This document shows, piece after piece, positions 17,894 through 24,709 of a stretch of DNA of 64,000 bases. Under the pieces are notes generated by a model. It ran no database searches, was not told where the DNA came from, and saw nothing but the letters and a program-made list of their open reading frames with translations. The DNA lies in assembly GCA_002790095.1 (NCBI GenBank), contig PFUL01000088.1, positions 1-64,000 of the forward strand. Reading direction: 5' to 3'. A program made the position numbers and the translations under genes. Source of the DNA: Elusimicrobia bacterium CG_4_9_14_3_um_filter_62_55. Its GTDB lineage: Bacteria > Elusimicrobiota > Elusimicrobia > UBA1565. The stretch's first letter is position 1. Each line of letters begins with the position of its first letter.

Positions 17894-17922
17894 ATTGGAC
17901 CAATTGGGGAAAGTTTTGTCAA
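17894..17922 (-). promoter_or_regulatory. sigma-70 promoter of the protease gene
   Basis: On the minus strand TTGACA at 17922-17917 is separated by 17 bp from TCCAAT at 17899-17894. The transcript would start about 40 nt before the ATG at 17847. Confidence 0.7.
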
Positions 17923-17986
17923 CCCGAAAGACCTATCTTTTTTAGGCCCTTCAGCCCCCGCGCGAAATTGCTATCCTCTCGTCGAT

Positions 17987-18580
17987 ATGAAGCTCTTTTT
18001 CGCGGATACCGAAACCACCGGGCTGGACCCGGTCAACAACGAGATGTTCCAATTGGCCTTCATTATAGAGATCGATGGAACCGTGGCGGAAGAGGTGAAC
18101 ATCACCTTCCGCCCGGAGCGCTGGGACACCGTCAGCGCCGAGGCGCTGGAAATCACCGGAAAGACAAAGGAAGAACTCCGCGCCTACCCCCCCAAGCAGG
18201 AAGGCTACAAGAAGCTGATTTCGATTCTGGGCAAATACGTCGACCGCTACGACAAAACCGACAAAATGATCTGGATCGGTCAAAACCCCGATTTCGACGT
18301 CCGCTTCCTGCGCAACTTCTTTCGCGAACTGGGAGATAAATTCTTCGGCAGTTGGTGGGACGCCCGTCCGGCCGATCTCATCAGCCTCGCGGTCGCCTCG
18401 AAAACCCGCGGCGTTTTCGATCCCCCGAACTTTAAACTGGCGACGCTCGCCGCTGAATTCGGCATCGAGTTCGACGCCCACGACGCGCTCGCCGACGTCC
18501 GCGTCACCCGACAAGTCTGGCATCTTCTCGCAAAAAACATCACCCCCCCCGAAAATTTTACCGGGGTCAGACCCCCGTAA
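17987..18580 (+). CDS. DEDDh 3'-5' exonuclease (DnaQ/epsilon-like)
   Basis: A 197-aa stand-alone exonuclease of the DnaQ superfamily acting on DNA or RNA 3' ends. Exo I is FFADTETTGLDP, Exo II is IGQNPDFDVRFL, and Exo III is HDALADVRVTR with the DEDDh His. No polymerase, helicase or UvrC-like domain is attached. The last codons (TGVRPP) fall on a GGGGTCAGACCCC palindrome, suggesting that a short repeat supplied the end of the frame. It converges on the helicase gene, with the two stops almost abutting. Confidence 0.9.
   Translation: MKLFFADTETTGLDPVNNEMFQLAFIIEIDGTVAEEVNITFRPERWDTVSAEALEITGKTKEELRAYPPKQEGYKKLISILGKYVDRYDKTDKMIWIGQNPDFDVRFLRNFFRELGDKFFGSWWDARPADLISLAVASKTRGVFDPPNFKLATLAAEFGIEFDAHDALADVRVTRQVWHLLAKNITPPENFTGVRPP
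18563..18575. repeat. short palindrome GGGGTCAGACCCC
   Basis: Six-base arms around a central A at the 3' end of the exonuclease gene, between convergent genes. It shares GGGGTC arms with the element at 37594 and is similar in design to the one at 3710. REP-like element or protein site; no T-run. Confidence 0.45.
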
Positions 18581-18582
18581 AG

Positions 18583-20499
18583 CTAGAATTCGTAGGCGGA
18601 GCGGTGTTCGGCGTGGGCGGCGATGTAGTCGAGGAAGTCCCGGTAGAAGGGATGGTTGGAAATCGTGACGCTGTCGCCGATCACGACGGAGAGACGGCGC
18701 GCGCGTGTGACGGCGACGTTCATGCGGCGGGTGTCGGAAAGGAACCCCACTTCTCCTTTTTCATTGGAGCGAACCAAGGATAGAACCGTGGCTTCCTTCT
18801 CGCGTCCCTGAAAGCCGTCAACCGTGCCGATCTCGAGGCCGGGGACCGAGAGGGCGGCTTTAAGGCGCTTCACCTGCGCCATGTAGGGCGTGAGCACCGC
18901 CAACTTTGCGGGCGGGATCCCGGCTTCTATAAGGATAGAGACGATTTTGAGGGTCAAACCGGCCTCCCCTTCATTCTCGCGGCTCTGTAGAAGTTCGTTA
19001 AGGGTCTCCTCCCAACCGGTCCCGGCGGTGTCGATAAAGATCAACGGTTTCGAGGTAAAATCGCCGGGCGAGACCCCCTCGAGTTCGTCCAAAAGATGGG
19101 CCTTCACCGAGTCGTCGGCGATCAGTTTCCCCCCGTAGAACTCCTTCGACGAGAAACCCATGATGGTCTCGTGCATCCGGTACTGCACGCGGAGCATCGT
19201 CTGTAAATCCCCGCGCAGCGTTTTCTGGAGGCGCTCGAACAGCGTAATCGAGAGTCCCCCCTCGGCGGCTTCGCGGGAATACAGCGTCGGGGGCAGTTGG
19301 CAGGAATCCCCCGCGAACACGGCCTTGGGACCTTTCAGGAGGGCGATCCACGAGAGGGGCTCCGTCGCCTGAGAAGCCTCGTCAAGAACGACGAGGTCGA
19401 ACCCGCCGCGCAGATAGGTTGGGGAGATGCCTCCGTGCGTCGACAGCACAACTTGGGCCGACGCGGCCAAGCGCCTCGAGATCGCCAACTCAAGCTTGCG
19501 GGCCTCCTTCCACAGGCGCTGGGCCTCCCTACGCGCGAAAATTTTATCGTCCCCGCTCAACGCGCGGCCGCCTTGGCGCGCGAGCTTTTTCTGCAGGCGC
19601 TCGCGCCAGGCATCCATCTCCTGAACCTGGAGGAATTGCTCATCCTCCGCAGCTTGGGCGCGCAGGGTCCCGTGCCGAAGGCTTTCGAGCGTCCGGGCGG
19701 GATGCCCGAGACGAACAACGCGCAGGGCGTCCCCTCCCTGCGGGTCCATGAGCTTCTCGAGCATGTTGTCGACGGCGATGTTCGACGGCGCCGTCGCCAG
19801 GACGCGGAGTCCGCGCGCCGCGGCCTGCCGCACGATTTCCACCAGCACCGTCGTCTTGCCGGTCCCCGGCGGCCCGTGGACAAGATAGCAATCGTCGGCG
19901 GCCAACGCCCCGCTCACGGCGTTCTGCTGCCACTGATTCAACCCGGCGTTGAACCAGCCGAACTTCCCCCCGGGGCGGATCGTCGCGGGTTCGAGCCCGT
20001 GGAAGACGGCGCGCAGCCGCGCATGCTCCGGCTGCGTGCTCCGAGCGGCCTGATGCAGCGCCTTCAGCATCCGGCGGTGAGTCGCGTCGGAACCGAGAAG
20101 ATCGATGACGCAGCGACCGGAAGGGATCGCCTCCGGGAGCCGCATGTCGACGGCCGCCGCGCAGCGGTAAGCGTCGACTTGATCGAGAGTCCCATCGACG
20201 AACGCCGGCTGCGTTCCATCAGGGAAGGTCAAGCGCACGTTGTCGCCCTGATTCATCCCGTGAAAGGGCGCCAGCGCTTCCCCCCGGGGAGCGCGGGAAA
20301 GGTGGATGCGCGGGTATCCGCCCATCCCCTGATCGATGCCGTCGATGCTCAGCCGGGTCACAGTCTTGCCCAGCGACTCACGAACCGGAAGCGGCAGACG
20401 CTCCAATTGACGGCGGTTCTCTTCCACCTCGGCCCGGCGCTCGATCTCGAGCAGCGCGCGCAAGCGGTCGAAATGCTCGAGAACGGAATCGTCTGTCAT
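18583..20499 (-). CDS. superfamily 1 DNA/RNA helicase, IGHMBP2/SMUBP2-Upf1-like
   Basis: A 638-aa ATP-dependent 5'-3' helicase. Walker A is HGPPGTGKTTVLVEIVRQ, motif Ia is LATAPSNIAVDN, and Walker B is DLVVLDEASQATEP. LQTMLRVQYRMHETIMGF is motif IV-like, and VDGFQGREKEATVLSLVRS with RMNVAVTRARR are motifs V and VI. The N-terminal 170 residues form the OB-like 1B region typical of this family. The neighbouring exonuclease and phospholipase are not in the same transcript. The cellular role of bacterial SMUBP2-like helicases is little known. Confidence 0.92.
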   Translation of the reverse strand: MTDDSVLEHFDRLRALLEIERRAEVEENRRQLERLPLPVRESLGKTVTRLSIDGIDQGMGGYPRIHLSRAPRGEALAPFHGMNQGDNVRLTFPDGTQPAFVDGTLDQVDAYRCAAAVDMRLPEAIPSGRCVIDLLGSDATHRRMLKALHQAARSTQPEHARLRAVFHGLEPATIRPGGKFGWFNAGLNQWQQNAVSGALAADDCYLVHGPPGTGKTTVLVEIVRQAAARGLRVLATAPSNIAVDNMLEKLMDPQGGDALRVVRLGHPARTLESLRHGTLRAQAAEDEQFLQVQEMDAWRERLQKKLARQGGRALSGDDKIFARREAQRLWKEARKLELAISRRLAASAQVVLSTHGGISPTYLRGGFDLVVLDEASQATEPLSWIALLKGPKAVFAGDSCQLPPTLYSREAAEGGLSITLFERLQKTLRGDLQTMLRVQYRMHETIMGFSSKEFYGGKLIADDSVKAHLLDELEGVSPGDFTSKPLIFIDTAGTGWEETLNELLQSRENEGEAGLTLKIVSILIEAGIPPAKLAVLTPYMAQVKRLKAALSVPGLEIGTVDGFQGREKEATVLSLVRSNEKGEVGFLSDTRRMNVAVTRARRLSVVIGDSVTISNHPFYRDFLDYIAAHAEHRSAYEF

Positions 20500-20512
20500 A
20501 CGGGCCCCGATT

Positions 20513-20527
20513 TTATCAATTTGATAA
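20513..20527. promoter_or_regulatory. AT-rich perfect palindrome TTATCAATTTGATAA between divergent genes
   Basis: Seven-base arms around one central base, centred in the 53-bp region between the divergent helicase and phospholipase D genes. It overlaps where promoters for both must lie and is the only AT-rich patch there. Candidate operator. Confidence 0.5.
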
Positions 20528-20552
20528 GTTAAACTAAGGGAAATCGATCGCT

Positions 20553-21728
20553 ATGGAACTTCGGGACTGGAAGAAACTTCTGACGCCGTGGAGAGCCGCG
20601 GGACCCTACGGGTACGTGGCGGACCCCGATGAACTCATCGGGGGCAACCGTGTTCGTCTTCTGCACGACGGGAAGGAAGCCTTTCCCGAAATGCTCTCGG
20701 AAATCGCGAAGGCCAAGGAAAGCGTCAACCTCGAAACCTACACTCTGCGCGACGACCGGACCGGCCGCCTCTTCGCGGATGCGCTGATCGAACGTGCCCG
20801 GGCGGGGGTGCCGGTCCGTCTGATCTTCGACGCCGTAGGCTCTTATCAACTCAGTGGTCGCTTCATCCAAAGACTTCGCAACAGCGGCGTCCAACTGCTT
20901 GAGTACCATCCGGTCGCCCCCTGGAGACCCCGCTGGGCTTGGGGCCGACGGGACCATCGTAAGATTCTCGTCGTCGATGGAAAGGTGGGCTTCACCGGGG
21001 GACTCAACATCGCTGATGAGTACGCTTCCCTCGACGGCGGCGGCGGGGGTTGGAGGGATATGCACGTCCGACTCGAGGGACCGGCGGCGCACGAATTCGA
21101 ACGCCTCTTTCGATCCGTCTGGTTCAAGAAAACCGGACGATGGTTTCCCGCCGACGGAAGCCGCGCCGCCAAGGCCGGAGACTCCCTCGTACACGTCGCC
21201 GCGAACCAGGAATTCCTAAGGCGCCGATTCATCCGAAAGGCCTTCCTGCACGCGATTGAACACGCGCGGCGAAGGATTTCGATCGCCGTCGCGTATTTCA
21301 TCCCGGACCGAACGATCCGCCGCGCGCTATACGACGCGGTGAAGCGCGACGTGAAGGTGGACATCCTCGTTCCGGAGATGGCCGACATTCCCGCGGTGAG
21401 CTACGCGAGTCAATTTCTCTACGAGCGGCATCTTGCGCAGGGAATCCGCCTTTTCGCCTGGTCCGGTCCGACCCTCCACGCTAAAGCGATCGCGGTGGAC
21501 CGGATATGGGCGTCCATCGGGTCCTACAACATCACGCACCGCAGCCTGATGCATAATCTCGAGGTCAATCTTCACATCCTCGACCGCCGTTTCGCGGGAG
21601 AGCTGGACGACTCCATCCGCGGGGACGCGCTCCGTTCCCGGGAGGTCCGCCTCGACGAGTGGATCCTCCGCCCCCCCCTGGAAAAGCTCCGGGATCGCTT
21701 CTTCTGGCTCCTGCGATATTGGTTTTGA
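20553..21728 (+). CDS. phospholipase D / cardiolipin synthase-like protein
   Basis: A 391-aa PLD superfamily enzyme with two HKD motifs: RRDHRKILVVDGKVGFTGG near residue 130 and LHAKAIAVDRIWASIGSYN near residue 308. Family members transfer phosphatidyl groups to make cardiolipin or hydrolyse phospholipids at the inner membrane. It lacks the two N-terminal membrane helices of ClsA and so resembles ClsB-type proteins. An NLETYTLRDDRTGRLFADAL segment before HKD1 is usual for cardiolipin synthases. SixA follows after 12 nt. Confidence 0.88.
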   Translation: MELRDWKKLLTPWRAAGPYGYVADPDELIGGNRVRLLHDGKEAFPEMLSEIAKAKESVNLETYTLRDDRTGRLFADALIERARAGVPVRLIFDAVGSYQLSGRFIQRLRNSGVQLLEYHPVAPWRPRWAWGRRDHRKILVVDGKVGFTGGLNIADEYASLDGGGGGWRDMHVRLEGPAAHEFERLFRSVWFKKTGRWFPADGSRAAKAGDSLVHVAANQEFLRRRFIRKAFLHAIEHARRRISIAVAYFIPDRTIRRALYDAVKRDVKVDILVPEMADIPAVSYASQFLYERHLAQGIRLFAWSGPTLHAKAIAVDRIWASIGSYNITHRSLMHNLEVNLHILDRRFAGELDDSIRGDALRSREVRLDEWILRPPLEKLRDRFFWLLRYWF

Positions 21729-21740
21729 TAGAGTAATTCG

Positions 21741-22205
21741 ATGAAACTTTACCTGATGCGTCACGGAACCTCCCCGTCCACTCACGAGGCGGGCGTCAAA
21801 ACCGATTTCGACCGTCCTCTCGCGGAAGAAGGCCGGGTGAACGCGCGCCGGGGAGCGGACTTTCTGTCGCGGAGCGGAGCCAAACCCTCAAAACTCCTCG
21901 CGAGTCCGTTAGTGCGCGCGCAGCAGACCGCTCGGATCGTGGCCGCCGCACTGAAACTGGAACCGTTCACCTACGAGCCCCTCTCCAACCAGATCGACGG
22001 GATGAGCCTGTACCGCAAAATCTGCGACGATTTTTCCGAGGAACCCGAACTCCTGCTGGTTGGACATCAGCCCCAGTTCGGAGAAACGGCGAACTACCTC
22101 ACCGGCCAATATTTCGACTTGAAGCCGGCCGGCCAGATCGCCCTCGAAATTGACGCTCGCGGGAAGGGAGCCGTGCTCTGGGCCGCCAATCCGGGCGATT
22201 TTTGA
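21741..22205 (+). CDS. sixA: SixA-type phosphohistidine phosphatase
   Basis: A 154-aa histidine phosphatase-fold enzyme that removes phosphate from phosphohistidine, for example in HPt domains. The RHG motif is MKLYLMRHGTS at the extreme N-terminus. LASPLVRAQQTARIV is the second conserved block, and LLLVGHQPQFGE carries the second catalytic His. It lies 12 nt after the phospholipase D gene on the same strand. Confidence 0.88.
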   Translation: MKLYLMRHGTSPSTHEAGVKTDFDRPLAEEGRVNARRGADFLSRSGAKPSKLLASPLVRAQQTARIVAAALKLEPFTYEPLSNQIDGMSLYRKICDDFSEEPELLLVGHQPQFGETANYLTGQYFDLKPAGQIALEIDARGKGAVLWAANPGDF

Positions 22206-22486
22206 TGAACCCCGCGAGCGCGCTGCTCGCCGCCGCGCCGCTCGATTGGGAACGGCTCTGCGATGACGCATCCGGGCCCCGATCCACCAGGGAAAACCGG
22301 AGGATCAGACCCTCCGGTGGAGGACCCGACGACTTGCAAACCCTCGCGGAGGCCAAGTGGGGCCTCGGAGTCGATTTTCTATTCGGTCCCTCGGGACGCA
22401 TCGGCGTATACGGCACTTTCGATTTGGATGACGCCGATTCCCATCCTTGGGACGGCGGCAACCTGCGCGCGATGTTTCTCTTTTAG
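22205..22486 (+). CDS. hypothetical protein, possible outer-membrane beta-barrel remnant
   Basis: A 93-aa frame whose ATG overlaps the SixA stop (TGATG). The C-terminal half (AKWGLGVDFLFGPSG, GVYGTFDLDD, NLRAMFLF) alternates polar and hydrophobic residues and ends in Phe, as terminal strands of outer-membrane barrels do. The N-terminal half has no signal peptide and contains an ACCGGAGG/CCTCCGGT inverted repeat (22296-22318). It may be a degraded barrel gene or a small unknown protein. Confidence 0.4.
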   Translation: MNPASALLAAAPLDWERLCDDASGPRSTRENRRIRPSGGGPDDLQTLAEAKWGLGVDFLFGPSGRIGVYGTFDLDDADSHPWDGGNLRAMFLF

Positions 22487-22533
22487 CCCGTCCAGCGGCC
22501 CGCCGGGTTTAAGAAAGTTATAATACGCGATTC

Positions 22534-23361
22534 ATGAGCTTCGAACGGCGGCACACCCCCGAAATTCCGCAGGACGCGCAGGGACCCTTTCGGCGCGTCG
22601 CTCACACGGTTCTGTATCCCCTCATCGGGGCGGGGCTCGGCGTACTCACGCCGGTCGGCGCGTTTTTGCTCCGCTATCTCCAAGCCGACCCGGTGCTTAA
22701 GATGCTCTGGGCGAGGAGTGAACTCGCCTACAACTCCGTTTTCTATCTCTACATGCTCATCGGCGCGACCATCACCATGATCCTCTTCGGATACGCGGTC
22801 GGGATTCTCAGCGAAAGCCAGCGCGTGCATAATCGCTCCCTGCGCGACCGCGTCGTCGACCTCCATCTGCGCTCGGTGACCGACAGTCTGACGGGCGCGT
22901 ATTCTCACGGCTACCTCCAGGAGACGGTCGCGATCGAACTCGATAGCGCGATGCGCCGCCGAACGCCGCTCTCGGTGCTGATGCTCGATCTCGACGACTT
23001 CAAGAAGATAAACGACACGCGAGGACATCTATTCGGGGATCGCGTCCTCAAGGAAGTCACGGAAACGGTGAACATGAGCATCCGCGACGAAGACGTGCTA
23101 GGGCGCTACGGCGGCGAGGAATTCATGGTGGTTATGCCGGGCGCCAACCGCGACGTCGCCAAAACCGTCGCCGAGCGCATCTGCCGCTCCATCGCGCGCG
23201 CGCACATCGGCGACGAGGACGGCGGCGTCCGGGCGACGGTCAGCATCGGCATCGCAACCTTCGCCGGCGAAGGGAAACTGGATCCCCTGCGCCTCGTCGA
23301 CGAGGCCGACAAGAAACTCTACGAAGCGAAACACTCCGGAAAGAACCGCGTCGTCGCCTAA
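22534..23361 (+). CDS. membrane-anchored diguanylate cyclase (GGDEF)
   Basis: Makes c-di-GMP from two GTP at the inner membrane. Two predicted membrane helices occupy about residues 25-45 and 67-92. A short linker helix leads to the GGDEF domain from residue 115 (DSLTGAYSHGYLQE). Metal-binding LMLDLDDFKKIND is followed by the active-site loop RYGGEEFMVVMP with an intact GGEEF signature. No I-site RXXD is obvious just before GGEEF. A TATAAT hexamer at about 22513 precedes the ATG. The stop overlaps the convergent nuclease gene by 4 nt. Confidence 0.93.
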   Translation: MSFERRHTPEIPQDAQGPFRRVAHTVLYPLIGAGLGVLTPVGAFLLRYLQADPVLKMLWARSELAYNSVFYLYMLIGATITMILFGYAVGILSESQRVHNRSLRDRVVDLHLRSVTDSLTGAYSHGYLQETVAIELDSAMRRRTPLSVLMLDLDDFKKINDTRGHLFGDRVLKEVTETVNMSIRDEDVLGRYGGEEFMVVMPGANRDVAKTVAERICRSIARAHIGDEDGGVRATVSIGIATFAGEGKLDPLRLVDEADKKLYEAKHSGKNRVVA

Positions 23362-24128
23362 ACGGCCAAAGTGCAGCGGTCGTTGAGACCGCAGGAAGGG
23401 CAAAACGCGGTATCGGCGGGAAACTTCTTTCCAAGGGCGATGCAATCCGCGACGCGCTCGAGCAGGCGCTTCACGTCGGCCGCTCGCGCGCGGTCGTAGG
23501 GAACCGTCACTTTCCGGCCGACGGCGACGTAGTACAGAGACAGCCAAGCCGGATCGAGTCCCAACCCCTCTTCCGCCCCGAGCCCGTAAATCAACAACTG
23601 GATGTTCTCTTTGACTCCTTCTTCGTCTTTGACGTCGAGATGCGTCTTGTAGTCGATCACTTCGATCGACCCGTCCGGCCTCCGGTCGATGCGGTCGACG
23701 ATTCCCCGCACCATATGCGGCCCCAGCGGAAAGAAGAACTCGCGCTCGAGATATTCGATCGTCCCTTCCCGTGCGCGGTCGTCCTCGAAAAACCGGTCGA
23801 GGATCTCCTCGCCCTTTCGGTACCACTCCATCTGGGCGGCCGGGTCCGGGAATCCTTCGTGCACCCAATTCTCTTCATAGGCCTGGTGCAGGTCATCGAG
23901 CGATCCCCCTCCGCTGCGCAGGTAAGATTCCAGCGCCCGGTGGATCGAAACCCCCAATGCGGACGGGGGAGTGTGCGCGGAACGCCAGCGATCCCGGTAG
24001 CGCAGTTTGAACTGCCACGGACACTCCAGGTAGCAGCGCAGCTGCGAATAGCTGATTTCCACCCCGATTTCGCGCGCCTGACGCTTCGGGGCCGGATTCT
24101 TTTCGAGCCAGTCGTCGACCCAGCTCAC
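23358..24128 (-). CDS. PD-(D/E)XK nuclease with Fe-S cysteines (RecB/Cas4-like fold)
   Basis: A 256-aa nuclease of the PDDEXK_1 type. ISYSQLRCYLECPWQFKLRY holds the first cluster Cys. LGVSIHRALE is the conserved GxxxH. GSIEVIDYKTHLDV is the core D-x-x-D-Y-K active site, and IQLLIYGLG is the QxxxY motif. CPSCGLNDRC near the end gives the remaining 4Fe-4S ligands. No cas genes or CRISPR array are in the window, so a repair role (AddB- or RecB-nuclease-like) is more likely than Cas4. It overlaps rsmD by 4 nt. Confidence 0.87.
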   Translation of the reverse strand: MSWVDDWLEKNPAPKRQAREIGVEISYSQLRCYLECPWQFKLRYRDRWRSAHTPPSALGVSIHRALESYLRSGGGSLDDLHQAYEENWVHEGFPDPAAQMEWYRKGEEILDRFFEDDRAREGTIEYLEREFFFPLGPHMVRGIVDRIDRRPDGSIEVIDYKTHLDVKDEEGVKENIQLLIYGLGAEEGLGLDPAWLSLYYVAVGRKVTVPYDRARAADVKRLLERVADCIALGKKFPADTAFCPSCGLNDRCTLAV

Positions 24129-24709
24129 GACTGGGGCTTGTAGAAGGTGATGAAAGTGTCCCCGTAGCGCTCCTGGCGAAAGCGCGTCAAGCCGGGCGGC
24201 TCGCCCGGGTTCTCCTTCTTGTGGTGCTGCGCCGCCACCCAGGCGCCTTCCGCGAGGAAGTTCGCCTCGGCGATGCGCTGCAGAACGGGCATCGTGAGGG
24301 CGAGCGGCGTGTTGTCTTCGGTCCGATAAGGCGGTCCCAGAAAGACGATGTCGAATTCCTGCACGCCGCTTCGGAACGGGACCCAGGACAACGGCTCCGT
24401 CACGTCGGCGCGAAACGCCCGCCCGCGATCACCCCATTCGAATTTCGCCAGATTTTTCTCGATCGTCTTTAGGCAGGTCGGATGCTTTTCGCAGAAGACG
24501 ACCTTTCCGGCGCCGCGGCTGAGAGCTTCCAGGCCGACTGCGCCGGTCCCGGCGAACAAATCGAGGAAGTGGCTTCCGGTCACCTTCGGGCGCAGGATGT
24601 CGAACAACGACTGGCGCATGCGGCCAGAAATCGGCTTAACCATCATTTTCTTGGAGACCGAGAGAATCTCCCGGCCGCGGGCCGTCCCCGCGATTATGCG
24701 CATCGACAT
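24125..24709 (-). CDS. rsmD: 16S rRNA (guanine966-N2)-methyltransferase RsmD
   Basis: Methylates G966 of 16S rRNA in the assembling 30S subunit. The N-terminal MRIIAGTARGREI and MRQSLFDIL are RsmD hallmarks. SAM binding is LDLFAGTGAVGLEALSRG. The catalytic (N/D)PPY motif reads GPPY here, a change from the usual DPPY. The 194-aa length is normal. The start could be either of two nearby Met codons. It is upstream of and coupled to the PD-(D/E)XK nuclease. Confidence 0.92.
   Translation of the reverse strand: MSMRIIAGTARGREILSVSKKMMVKPISGRMRQSLFDILRPKVTGSHFLDLFAGTGAVGLEALSRGAGKVVFCEKHPTCLKTIEKNLAKFEWGDRGRAFRADVTEPLSWVPFRSGVQEFDIVFLGPPYRTEDNTPLALTMPVLQRIAEANFLAEGAWVAAQHHKKENPGEPPGLTRFRQERYGDTFITFYKPQS

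Noticed and set aside
23358-24128. PD-(D/E)XK nuclease as Cas4
   Set aside because: No CRISPR array and no cas1, cas2 or other cas gene in the window; coupled to rsmD instead.
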